DNA from: Amaurobius ferox
Lineage: Eukaryota > Arthropoda > Arachnida > Araneae > Amaurobiidae
Length of the DNA: 64,000 nucleotides
Direction: 5' to 3'
NCBI GenBank assembly: GCA_951213105.1
Contig: OX578138.1
Location: forward strand, 66,116,037 to 66,180,036
In this document: in pieces, positions 10,297-22,262 of the stretch
Layout of the letters: every line of letters begins with the position of its first letter
Numbering within the stretch: the first letter of the stretch is position 1
Notes under the pieces: model-generated
Database searches by the model: none
The model's input: only the letters and a program-made list of their open reading frames with translations
What the model was told of the DNA's origin: nothing
Translations under genes and position numbers: made by a program

Positions 10297-13200
10297 AAAT
10301 TGGTGATAGAGTTTTGTAATCTATTGAGCGTGCCATAAGAATAGTTTACTGGTGTTTCAGCACAGTTGACCTCGCTTTGCGCGCTTCGGCAGTTAATTTT
10401 AGACGCATACTTTCAATTTGAAGTTTCTTAAAATTTAATGCAAAATTCTCTTATATAATATCTTCCCTAGTGGATGGTATTTTTAGAAATATAAAGGGTA
10501 TAACTTTTATACAGTTTCTTAAGAAAAAATAAAGGTTCATTTAGAAAAGGTTGCGCTATATAGAAACTAGTCTGAAGAAGAAAAAACTGCGATTGTCTGC
10601 AGTATTCATGAAGATATTTACGATAGAAGTAACGTAAGAAACTACCCATAGGGGAAAATTTGGAATATGATTTTATCTCGATTTTTGGATCGTGCTGAAA
10701 GGAAAAAATCTAAATTGAAATTAGACTTCGCATAAAACGTAAAAAAAAATGAGCAATGTTTTCTGCTGATGATCCTGTATTTGTAGATAAACAATTTCAA
10801 TTTTTTAATAATCATTAACTTGTCGAATATTGCGGATAATTGCACCGTATATCCCTTTGTAGATTGGTTACTCTATAACGCAGTTTTTTTTAATTACATA
10901 TTTTTGCTCAGGGATCATATGAAAATTTAGACCCCAGTTTTTCGTAAAATGCTCCTGACTGATAAAAAATATGTATGAAAGAATTTAGCATTTAATTTTA
11001 ATAAACTTTCAAATTGGATGTTTGTGTCTAAAATCAATCGCCTAAGTTCAAAAGGCAAAGTCAACTATGATGAAACATGCTATTTATTGTGGTACTGTTT
11101 AGCTAAGTTATCGAAATTTGTTACCCTGTAGGAACATATTTTGCATTTCAATTAAATACAGAAATGTTCAATACTGCTTAAATGCGTGCTAGTATTTTTA
11201 CAATAATTTAAGATAAACAATTATAGCAAAAATGCCAGAAACTATCCCTGAGCGCTAATGATTAAAAGACTTCACGATGAAAGATCAAATACAAAGTTTC
11301 TTAGAAAGTTTTAGAAGGAACAATTTAGTCCATAATTCATGATTTTAAAAGGACTAATAATTTTTCCTTTCTCCAGTTACGAGTTGCGAGAAAAAAAATT
11401 TGCAGTTCATTCTTCCGCTATCTCCCATCATGGACTCCACTTAACTGGCATTCCGAAAAATTGAAACTCCTGTACAAATTTGTAAAGTATCAAAATAATT
11501 TCTCCCTCCTCCGATCTCCAGAGGGGTGGACCGACCCCCAGGGGGCTGAAAGGGGGTGAAACTGTCGAGTGAGAACCGAAGCTGAAATGACGGATGACTT
11601 TAAAGATTTAAAATTTTATTTGATCAGGCTGGAAAAGACGCAGACCTGCTATTGCACTAGAGAGTTTAAGGAGCGTCAAGGGACAGGCGTTTTTTCTAAT
11701 GTTATTATTTTTGTGAACTCGTGAAAAATAAATGAAAAAAAAAAAAAAAGGTGAAATTCGCTTTTCAGTTTGACATGTTTTATTCATGTCTTGTTACAAG
11801 TCTGTCGCGAACTCGAGTTTTGAAAATGAGCATCATTTTCTTTTTTTTGTGCGTATTCTTTTGTAAAATAAAAATTTCAGTTCACGAGTTAGTGGGTATG
11901 AATTATTGGCGTAATGCGCTCGGAAGAAAATAACGCAAGAATTTTCCCTTCGAAAATTGTATAGTTTTTTAACTTGAAAAAAAGTGCCAATATGTTGTGA
12001 CTTACCATATGTTATGAATCCAAAGCGGACAGGAACAACTTTTATCAGTCGTGGTGCTAGATGAAATAATTTTGAATCTGCTGTGGTCCTGCTAAAATGT
12101 TTTTAATTCAAAGTGCGCTAAATAAAATAAGAAAAACCAAAATGAACTGATTATTACCTTATTTAGGTTTGTAGAACAACTATTTTTATCTCGAAAAGTC
12201 AATCAGCTCGAATCGGATATCGAACCCGGGGTGCCCGGATTAAGTTTACTTTTGGAACCAATTATTTGGAATCCATTGTTTAATAGCTAGGTTAACAAAA
12301 TTTAAATTTCACACATGAATCCATTTTTAAGAAGTTTGTGTATTTTTTTACTTTTCTGCAAAGTTTGCAAAAAAAATTGAAAAATCTGTAACGTTGGTGC
12401 AAATAATCACAATCATAGCATATTACGCTTGTAGGGCTTGAAAAATCTTTTGATTGATGCAAGTTTGACAATGTATACCCTCGAGGGGGTAACTTGACTT
12501 CCTAGGGGGCTGATTACGTTACAAACAGAAAAATTACAACACTTCTATTTTTCACTACAATGATTGAAAGTGTTGAGTTTCGTAATCACTGAGCCATAAA
12601 TAATCTCTTTTATCCACAATTATGTCAAATGTCGCTCTATGTTTCCATGTTAAGAAAATATAAAATTTCGATTAAATTTCGAAGTTTTTGCTCGAATTTC
12701 AAGAAATTTATATAGTCCTAGATTATTTTGATAACAATGCCGGATATAAATTTTCGTTACAATCCGTTAATATTTGTAGCAGTTATAGTGCACACAAGAA
12801 ATCGACCACAGACAGCCAGCTAAACAGATATCATTCTAAAAATAGTCAAAGTGTGTCCAGGAAGTTCTAAACCCTATATTGGCATCAAAATCTGGAAATT
12901 GAAAATTATCGGGAAAACAATACTTTTTCTACACTATATTCAGTAGTATTAGAAAGCAAAAATTAAATGCTAGTGTAAGGGCAGTTTTTTAGTTTTCTAG
13001 GTCTTTTTTACGAATAAGTATTTCATAGTGGAAATATTTTTAGGAGAATAATATTCGTGAATGCGTCGGAAAGACTAGAATAACTAGATAACTAGAACGC
13101 ATAAGTAAGACCCATTTAACAAATCTCAGTGATCAAGCAGAATTTAAATTATAATATTAATAAGACTGCACAGCTGACTTCTATGGTGAATTACAATGGA

Positions 13201-14078
13201 TAAATATTTTTTTTTCAATACCGTTTTCTTTTTTTCAAACCAAAATGAATTTAATAATATAATAATCAATTTTATTCTGAATAATAATATAAATATTTGG
13301 CGATCAGGATGGGACATGTTAACGAAAATCAGCAGAAATTAATTGAATGATGTTGACCTGAGGAAATTACAATAGGATACAAGATTTCATTTGTCTAGTG
13401 GTTGATAACTTATCTGAATGTTATTTTATATTTGTCAACATGCCATACAGTATACATAAATGTACTAATAATATGGTTATGCCATGATTAATTATTTATA
13501 ATATTTAATTATTAATATTTAAGTTAATTTATGTATGAACTTCAAAAAATTTGGAAAGGTAATTACGAGTAAATTTGTTAAATATAAAAATATTACCGGG
13601 ACGCAGTCTCACAGAGGTTGAGAAACACTGCTCTATTGGAATATTTTATCTACCACTTTCATGTGTATTTTATTTATTATTAAAGATCTGTAGCATCAGA
13701 GAGAATGCATGTTTCCTTTCTTTAAAAATTTGCTAAATAACAAAATTGATTCTACTCCTATTATTAATGAAATCAATTTTCCATATTTCTCAGTATAGCA
13801 CCAGATCGGTAAACTGCTTTGTTAAAAGGAATTTTAGAACATATATTGGATAATACTATGGAATAAATCGATTCAATTAATTTTACAAGGAACTTCTAAG
13901 GCATCTAAATATATTTTATTCGCTTTCTGACAAATTTAAAAATAATTTATTTTTATTTTTTGTCTATTTTTGATTTCTTATGTATTATGTTTGCTTTCTA
14001 ATTTGAAAATGTTTTTATTTCTTTGGTTTTTGGTGTTTGGTAAAGTGTTTCGTATTTATATTTTTGCCATTTGTATTT
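10297..14078. other. Long unassigned AT-rich stretch
   Basis: I found no gene, RNA or repeat shared with the rest of the window. A short GC-rich patch lies at about 11510-11570 (GGGGTGGACCGACCCCCAGG and GGGGGCTGAAAGGGGGTG) and a smaller GGGGG-rich patch at about 12480-12515. Both may be worn transposon fragments. Poly-A (about 15) at about 11731. Confidence 0.4.
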
Positions 14079-15372
14079 TTAACACTTTACAACAAAGTTG
14101 AAAAGCGTTTATGACTTTGTTCATTCTGTCTGTCTGTCCGTTAGCACGATAACTGCGGTAAAAATGACTTAATCAAAATGAAATTTTAGTATATTGTTCA
14201 GACGGTCTGTAGCACCTATGGGAATATAAATGAATAATATCACCCAATTAGTTTTGGATTGAACCCGGGTTGAAAAAATGAAATACATTGAACCCTATGG
14301 GATCTAATTTTTCAAACATTTTTTAAGCGGTTTTAAAATTCACAAATTGCTTCGAAAATATTAGGTAATATTCAAATTGTTCCATAAAATATATAAAAAA
14401 ATTCAGCGAAATATATTCAGTAGTTTTTAAAATAAAAATTAAAATAATAATTACACCTCTTATATGAAGCGATCACCTGGCCATGAAAAGAAAAAATCAC
14501 GTGACCCACTTCAAATTGAAATATGACATCCATATTGTCTCAAAATCGTGATTTTTAAAGTTCTTTTTAATTCATATTGAGTGTTGTATCTGTCCTAAAA
14601 CCACTTTATTTTTGCTTAAATTTTGTGCATCTACATACTGAAACAACGCAATGACAATATATTTGAGTTTAAATGATCATCCAAATTTGATTATTTCTTC
14701 AACAAAGCCTATTTTTCACTTATGTAAAATGTAAATAGCAAAATATGTAGAATGAGTTTTATTAGAATTGCTGTATTTCTTTAATACAAAATTATTTAGC
14801 TCATGGAGTCTGCATAGCTGATATGAATGAAATATTCATTGATTTTACAGAGAGAAGTACGACTTTTTTCGATGAAGTTTTAAGCATGGAGTTTAATTAC
14901 TTGTAGCTCCATGGCCTTAATTTTTAAATAAAATAAATTATTATAGTATTGTGATGAATGAAAGGAGTGGGGAATTATTTATGAATGAAATGCTGCTTTT
15001 ATAGAGAGAGCCAGGCGTGTTATTTTTTCTATGACGTCATTTGAATGAATTTCAGTTGTTTTCGATGAAGTTTTCAAATATAATAAATTATCGTAGTATT
15101 ATGATAATTCTAAAATTATTACCAAGGAATGTATTGCATTTTAGAGATGTTTAAACCAGGCAATTTATATTTCAATGCCGTCATTTGAATGAAGTTCATT
15201 TTTTTCGATGAAGGTTTAAGTTTTCAAATATAATAAATTAATGTAGTATTGTGATAAGTTTTAAAATATTACCGAGGAATGTATTGCATTTTAGAGATGT
15301 TTAAATAAAATTGCATTGAAGTTGGAAAGTGTTTCATAATCAATGCTTTAAGCACGATTGATCGTTCTTGTT
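14079..15372 (+). mobile_element. Family A element (A2), complete
   Basis: Complete copy of about 1,294 bp. It starts with hairpin AACACTTTACAAC/GTTGAAAAGCGTT, then TTATGACTTTGTTC, CTGTCTGTCTGTCC, ACGATAACTGCGG and CAAAATGAAATTTTAGTA. A central AACCCGGGTT palindrome and a CACGTG E-box follow. The landmark AAATAATAAATTA-type segment ends at 14940, 15090 and 15240, giving a module of exactly 150 bp. The 3' end is AGTTGGAAAGTGTTTCATAATC, hairpin ATGCTTTAAGCACGATTGAT, TTCTTGTT. No open frame. Confidence 0.8.
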
Positions 15373-15860
15373 ATTATTACTTGTACTATGTTTACCTGGC
15401 TATGCTCTGTTTGAATGTTTTATGTATTTTCTTGTTTTATTATTTCATAGAACTGAAATTTGGACTAAATGTAATTTCCTCGCTCTCTTGTACTGTCCTC
15501 ATTTGAAGTAATGCAGGGGGGGGGGGGCGTCAACCTCCTTAATCTGTTATCCCACCATACTTTTCGATCAGGCCTCAATTGTAAGACATTAACAATGGTT
15601 TCATCTCAAAAGCTCAAACAACCGAGTTCAGATTATCAAATTTGGGATTCCGGTATAACGCTTAGTTATTTTACCAGCTGTGTTACTCCAGCTATTTATG
15701 GGCCTCGCCTGATTTACTCTGCACAATTATTTACTAAACTAGCAGGATATTCGTTCGGAATTATTTGATTAGATCGTCTGATGCAACGCTCCCCCCCCCC
15801 CCCCTTTAACCCATACACTCGTCCCTATTCCAATTTTATTCATGAACACAGCCAAAAAAT
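15373..15860. other. Unassigned segment bracketed by poly-G and poly-C runs
   Basis: A run of about 13 G at about 15515-15527 and a run of about 14 C at about 15791-15804 bracket about 265 bp that is less AT-rich than its surroundings. An 85-codon open frame starts just before the G run, but its composition is not convincingly protein-like. Confidence 0.4.
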
Positions 15861-16500
15861 TTTCTTTCCCTGCAATACCTGGTAATGCATAGTGAAAGTA
15901 TTAGAATCGTATCGAAATTCATAATTTGAGTGTTCGATTAGATAACACTCTAGAACCCGATAAAGCCATCTTTAGCGTGACGTCTCCATGTAAGTGTCTG
16001 TCTGTCTGTGTGTGAAATATATGTATGCACTCTAGCTAGAAAGTTAATAGACCAAATCTTACAAAATGTTGTAGATAAGTCACTTGTGAATTAACCTGGT
16101 GCTGATTAGATTTTGGTACGATTCGAAAAGAAAAGCGAATTCCCCACAAAACTTGCCAAAATTTAAAATAAAAAGTTATGTGTAATCAAATTTATTAAGT
16201 AAATGCTTCTTATATATATAATTTTTGACGACGAAAAAAAATATAAAACTAATTCCCATAAGGTTTGCTACAACCGTTGAGACATTTTAGCTTCTTTGTA
16301 TTTTTGCCTTGTCGATTTTGAAAATACGTTCAGTCAAATAAAAATCAACATTGAAATAAAACTGCATATTCAATATAACTTCAAATAATTGTCTGTGTTA
16401 TTTTGTTATATTGAACTCAATTTAATGAATTATAAAAGAATAAAAGAGAACATAAATTTGAGAGTGTATGGAAGCCATGTGCTGGCCATATCAGATATTT
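15861..16500 (+). mobile_element. Family B element (B1), one-module copy
   Basis: 5' hairpin CTTTCCCTGCAATACC/GGTAATGCATAGTGAAAG, then the TTTAGCGTGACGTCT block, CTGTCTGTCTGTGTGTG and a single 148-bp-type module (CACTCTAGCTAGAAAGTTAA ... GTGCTGATTAGATTTTGGTA). Ends with a worn 3' hairpin, CATGTGCTGGCCATATCAGAT. Highly diverged, so an old copy. Confidence 0.7.
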
Positions 16501-16589
16501 TATTTTGTTCTGACCTTTTTACAACCATTTATTTAATTTGATTGGATATTTGTCAGGGCGACTGATATTTTTGAGGCCCTAACTAATTG

Positions 16590-16985
16590 AGTTCCATTAA
16601 TTACAGTAACATGATTTTTGGTTACATTTGAATTCTTCTGATTTTAAACCTTAGCATGTCCCAGGCCCGCCATGACAATGTACTTGTTTTTGGAGAATAA
16701 GTTGAGAACTGGGGCAGCCAAATATGCAAATTTAGTATTCGTTATCTTTTGTCATATTTTAGTTCCTTTGGATTTTGAACCTTATTGAGTTAGCCCGTAT
16801 TGGGCCCGCCATAGGAATGTACTCGTTTTTTAATAACTCGGGAACTGGAGCATCTAAAAAGTTCAAATTTATCATATCGTTATCTTTTATGCTATATTTT
16901 ATTTCTTTTGATTCTGAACCTTATGGGGCTATCCCATCCTGGGCCTGCTATAGGAATGTACTGGTATTTGGTAAATAAATTAATA
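16590..16985 (+). repeat. Minisatellite, period about 131-139 bp, about 2.5-3 copies
   Basis: The landmark GATTTTAAACCTT or GATTYTGAACCTT starts at 16640, 16771 and 16910. Each is followed by a GGCCCGCCAT..AATGTACT block and GAACTGG.GCA. Earlier sequence from about 16590 looks like the tail of a preceding unit. The third unit is cut at about 16980. The 67-codon open frame across it is a by-product of the repeat. Confidence 0.75.
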
Positions 16986-19341
16986 ATACCTAATTTTTCT
17001 TTAACCACTCTGCCAAGCAGCTAGCTCTGAACATAATTAAAGTAAAGCAAATTCGTTATAAACAAAATAATTTGTATTTCCGATTATAATTGCCAAATAT
17101 TAATTATAAACTGTTTATAACAAATAAAATTTGAAATAAACAGTTTTACTATATTTTGGAGATACTATCCATAGAATGATGCAACTTCTTTTTTTATAAT
17201 GCCAGACAGTAACTCGTCCTCCTCTGCAAACAAGACTCATTGCACTATATCCCGTAACTCTTTCCTTTCTCCTTAAACGCTCTTTTCTTTCAGATACATA
17301 GCTGATAATTCTATTAAATTCTCATTTCAGCTTCATTTTTATTAAAACGAAAAAAAAGCCTTGTCACGCTGCTCTCTTATTGGATGTTTAAATGTGGGAA
17401 TTACACTCCAGAGTTAAATATTTTCGATAGCAGCACCACGGCATTCTCATTTGCGGCTCTTGCTACATCTTTCTTTTCCTTTTTATTTATCGCAAATTTC
17501 CTGCAAAGCACCAAAAGAATAAAAGAGCGGCAGATTCCCCCGAGAACAGCTCGTCGCGATTGTCTTATCTTATTCAAACCATATCACGTCTACCGAAACC
17601 CTTTTAACCGAGGATATTTGCATTCAACAGTGGGAGCTAGAAGGGAAAAAAAGAACAAGACAGAAAAATTTCACTATGCCGTGGCGTAATTGTATTAAGT
17701 CAAACACCCCGGACGGTCGTACGCAAAGGAGGGGGTTGGAGAAGGATTTTCACCCCTTACCCCCTTTGCACCAGTCTCTGGCTTCCCCTCAAAGGACATT
17801 TTAACCTCTGTGATTAGGTTGATATGCAAATAGGCTGCAACCAAGACTCTGCCGTTCATATAAATCGTTTTTGAATACCAATCGAGACCGGGGCCCCCCT
17901 TTGTTGGGAGGGAGCTTCTCTTGGGCCCTCGATCAAACGTAAAGGGGGCTCCAGATGTTCGAGACTTTGTTTTGCATGGCATTTTTCTCGTTGGAGTTGC
18001 GTGGCAACCACTAGATCGCCTGATCTTGTTGGATTGCATGGGCAAATACGGAAGGAAAGAGTTCCACAGGTTTTCAGTCTTGTTTTATTGGAGTGCTAAG
18101 TCCCTGGAGAGGAGGGATACATATCGTAGGTATTTAAATTCGAGGTATTCCGAATGTAGATAAAACCAAAGTGTAACTTTTTCTGGAAAGTTTGGGTTTC
18201 TGAAAGAGCTTAGGAATGCTTTCATTTTTGTCTGAATTACGAGAACTTTTCCAAAAATTTTTTAAAACGAAGTAGGGAAACTGGTAGCTCACGCTTTATT
18301 GTTCCTTTTGGAAGATGTGGTTCTCAGTCTAATGTATAACTCGATTTTTTCCAAAGTCCAAGGTGCTAACGTTAAAGAGCTTCTGGAAGCATATAGCTTC
18401 TTTATCGTCAAGCCATAAAAACATTCATAGCTATTGTTTTTCGTAATTCGTCGAACAAAAGCTACTGCTTTTAGTAACTTGTCATTGAAATGTATTTCAG
18501 TGGTGAATATTTATAAATGGTATTCTATGTGAATGCAGCTTAAAAAGTTATGGAGATGGAGTTAGTTGTTTTAAAAAGGAAAAAGCAAAAGCATATGAAA
18601 GAATCTTAAAATTTTGGAAAAGTGTGCAAAATATAGGAGACGTCATTTTTTGCAACTTTCAACTGAGTCAGATGTAATCGCCGTGCCCTAGCCATTACTG
18701 GTTGCCCAACCATTTAGATATAATGTAAAGTATTATATTTAATTTCCGTAGGATGTGTAAAATCATATTGGGTTAAGCTTTTAAAGTTATTCAGCAAATC
18801 CTCATTGTCAGTACCACTACTCTTTATTGACTACCCCGTGTACTGTCCATATCACGCTTTAATGCACGCTATAGCTACCGGGTTGCTCACTATCCGCAGC
18901 TTGATATCGGTAACAAACCAAAAATTATGTGAGAAATTTGCACCTACAATTGGTTTACTCACACTAGCAATCATAAATATCCAACATAATAGTCATTGCG
19001 CTCCGAAATATAAACTGAGGTAACTTTAAACCATACGTAGTTATAACCGATCCATTTGCCGCATGTAAGGACACTGTACCCGACTTCAACCTCTGCGAAA
19101 CGAACGAACTGGAAATAAACAAAATTAATCCTGCACAAATATTGTCTTAGATAAGCAAAAATATTGTCCGTAATATATAATCTGTGACTTATTATAGGTT
19201 GATCAAAAGCCGCCCCTGTTTCTGCCGGATTTACAAGTTTTTATATATGGTTCAACACAGTTGTGGGCTTTATCCTTAAACCCAAAGTGACAATAATAAA
19301 TCCATTTCAACCCGATGGGTATTATGCTCTCTATGTTTTTT
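16986..19341. other. Low-copy sequence with a GC-richer island at about 17690-18160
   Basis: No element of families A-F is present. Between about 17690 and 18160 base composition becomes balanced, with CpG dinucleotides, GGGCCC words and an octamer ATGCAAAT at about 17824-17831. Open frames on both strands (17384-17689, 17695-18045, 17921-18163) overlap, lack recognisable domains and are not called. An exon, UTR or regulatory block is possible but unsupported. Confidence 0.4.
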
Positions 19342-21654
19342 TTAACACTTTCCAACATAGTTAAAAAGTGTTTATGACTTTGAGCATTCTGTTTGTCTGT
19401 CCGTTCGCACGATAATTGCCGTAAAAAAGACTTTTAGTATGAAACCAAAATGAAATTTTAGTATGTTGTTGAGACGGTTTGTGAGACATATGAAAATGAA
19501 ATCGAATAATATCACCCAATTAACCCGGGTTGAAGAAATGAAATACATTGAACCCTATGGAACTTAATTTTTTAAACATTTTTTAAGCGAAGTTAAAATC
19601 CAAAATTGCTTCGAAAATTTTAGAAAATATTTCAGTTATCCCATAAAATGTGAAATAAAAATTCACTAAAATAGTTTTTTAAATAAAAATAAAAATAATA
19701 ACTACACCCATGATATATGAAGAGATCACGTGACTCATTGCAAAATAAAATATGACATTTATTTTTTTTTCCACTGTGTAAAGATCGTGATGCTTGAAGA
19801 TTTTTAACACATTACAACAAAGTTGAAAAGTGTTTATGACTTTGTTCATTCTGTCTGTCTGTCTGTCTGTCTGTCTGTCCGTTAGCACAATAACTGCCGT
19901 AAAAATGACGTAATCAAAATGAAATTTTAGTATGTTGTTCAGACGGTCTGTAGAACCTATGGGAATATAAATGAATAATATCACCCAATTAGTTTTGGAT
20001 TGAACCCGGGTCGAAAAAATGAAATACATTGAGCCCTATGAGACCTAATTTTTCAAAGATATTTTAAGCGAATTTAAAATTCCCAAATTGCTTCGAAAAT
20101 TTTAGGTAACATTCAAATTGTTCCATAAAATATATAAAAAAAATTCAACGAAATATATTCAGTAGTTTTTTAAATAAAAATTAAAATAATAATTACACCT
20201 CTTATATGAAACGATCACGTGACCATGATATGAAACGATCACATGACCCACTTCAAAATGATATATGGCATCCATCTTGTTTCAAAATCGTGATTTTTTT
20301 AAGTTCTTTTTAATTCATATTGAGTGTTGTATCCGTCCTAAAACTTCTTTATTTTTGCTCAAATTCTGTGCATCTACATACTGAAACAACGCAATGACAA
20401 TATATTTAAATTTAAATGCTCATCTAAATTTGATTATTTCTACAACTAAGCCTATTTTTCACCTATGTAAAATGTAAACAGCAAAATATATAGAATGAGT
20501 TGTATTAGAATTCCTGTATTTTTTTAACACAAAATAATTTAGTCCATGGAGTCTGCATGGCTGATATGAATGAAATATTAATTTTTTTTCATAAAGAGAA
20601 GGACGATTTTTTTCGATGAAGTTTCAAGCATATAGTTTAATTTTTTGTAGCTCCATGGTCTTAAACAAAATGTTTAAATAAAATAAATTATTATAGTATT
20701 GTGATGAATGATATGAATGGGAGAAAGTTATGAATGAAATCCTGTTTTTATAGAGAGATCCAGACGTGTCATTTTTTCTATGACGTCATTTGAATTAATT
20801 TCAGTTGTTTTCGATGAAGTTTTCAAATATAATAAATTATCGTAGTATTATAATAATTCTAAAACTATTACCGAGGAATGTATAACATTTTAGAGATGTT
20901 TAAACTAGGCAATTTATATTTCAATGCCGTCATTTGAATGAAGTTCATTTTTTTCGATGAAGGTTTAAGTTTTCAAATATAATAAATTAATGCAGTATTG
21001 TGATAAGTTTCAAAATATTACCGAGGCATTTTAGACTTGTTTAAATAAAATTGCATTGAAGTTGGAAAGTGTTTCATAATCAATGCTTTAAGCATGATTG
21101 ATATTTCTTGTTTAAATTTATATTTAGTGTTGTATCCGTCATAAAACGCTTTATTTTTGCGCATTATCGGTGTATCTAAACTCTGTGCCAACCCAATTTC
21201 AATATTTTTGATTTTAAATGATTACTAAACCTTGATTATTCCTACAACAAAGCCAAAATTAAATGCTATAACATAGAATGCAGAATGTAAACAAAGCAAG
21301 CGATTGTAAGGTGAGTTGTATAAGAATTGCGGAATAATGTTTTAAGCAAAATAATTTTCTCTGGAGTATGGAATATAAGTGATATGAATGAAATATTCAT
21401 TGATTTCACATAGGGAAGCAGACGATTCATATTTCGATGATGTCATTTAAATAACTAATTCATTTTACGTAACTAACAACCTTTTCGATGAAGTTTTAAG
21501 TTGTCAAGTATAGTAAGTTACTGCAGTACTGTGATAAATTAAAAAATATCAATGCTGGATGCATCACATTTTAGTGATGTTTAAATAAAATTGTATTTCA
21601 GATTAAAAGTGTTTCACATAATCACTGCTTTATGCATGATTGAGCTCTCATGTT
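19342..21654 (+). mobile_element. Family A element (A3), split by a nested copy (A4)
   Basis: The 5' part (19342-19803) carries the hairpin, TTTATGACTTTGAGC, motif AAAATGAAATTTTAGTATG and a CACGTG site. It breaks off in a T run at about 19803 and resumes at about 21113 with AAATTTATATTTAGTGTTG, the next expected A sequence. It ends at about 21654 with GTGTTTCACATAATC, hairpin TGCTTTATGCATGATTGAG and CATGTT. The join across A4 is seamless apart from T residues, consistent with insertion between two T bases. Confidence 0.75.
19804..21112 (+). mobile_element. Family A element (A4), complete, nested in A3
   Basis: About 1,309 bp. Starts with AACACATTACAAC/GTTGAAAAGTGTT, then CTGT repeats (19851-19880), and has a GATCACGTGACC site at about 20213. 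The internal landmark ends at about 20690, 20839 and 20989 (149-150 bp modules). Ends with AGTTGGAAAGTGTTTCATAATC, hairpin ATGCTTTAAGCATGATTGAT and TTTCTTGTT. Both flanks are A3 sequence, so the element ends are known to within a few T bases. Confidence 0.8.
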
Positions 21655-21736
21655 ATTTTTGTCCCGACTCGCCGTTCACGCTGAACGTTCTGTATTTTTT
21701 TGATCGGCTTATATTTTAGATAATTCTTGAATCTAT

Positions 21737-22262
21737 TTAGACAAGTCTGAAACTTGCTTTTGTAATTTGGGTACAGCGGGAACGGTCAATAGCTTCTACA
21801 GAAAGTGAAAGCATTTCCTGACTGTAATCTGAAATGTTATCAGTCATTTCAGCTAATTTATGTAATCCATCCATGCTTACTGATAAAACAGTCGACATAT
21901 TACTGGGTAACCTACTCATCCAAACCATTCAGAAATGCATCCTCTATGATTTTCGCTTGATTCTCGCATTTCCCTCAGAAACGTTGACGGCTTTTTACCC
22001 CCCAGTTCCAAACCTTGCAAAAAATCTTTTATTTTTCTCCTTGAAACGTCTCAAATTCTTTAACAGATCTAGTTTTAAATACCTCATACAGTATATCTGC
22101 TGGAGGCTGGTACACTGAGCCTGAAACATGAGGCAATCGTCGAAGTCTTGTGATGGTACTAACGTGTCCAATTTTGTTTCTTTATCTATAATATCTGAAG
22201 CTCGAAAACTTGCTTCTAACTGTGAAAAAATCAATTTCACATTATTAGATCAAATCATCGGT
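21737..22262 (-). pseudogene. Ty3/Gypsy-type gag fragment, disrupted
   Basis: Short gag signatures lie in order on the minus strand but in different frames. FSQLEASFRA..TKLDTLV is near 22160-22225, PPADILYE near 22085-22110, KKPSTFLREMRES near 21965-22002, and LPSNMSTVLSVS..LHKLAEMTDNI near 21830-21915. These match the Gypsy gag pattern FxQxEAxF, PPAxxxYE, KPSxLLREM and LPxNVxxxL. At least two frameshifts and several stops separate them. No CCHC knuckle, protease or reverse transcriptase follows. The downstream side runs into element A3 at 21654. A dead relic of an LTR retrotransposon. Confidence 0.75.

Noticed and set aside
22200..22240. Splice acceptor (GATTTTTTCACAG on the minus strand) opening an exon
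   Set aside because: The sequence on both sides reads as one gag block (FSQLEASF), so the acceptor-like string is part of the relic reading frame.
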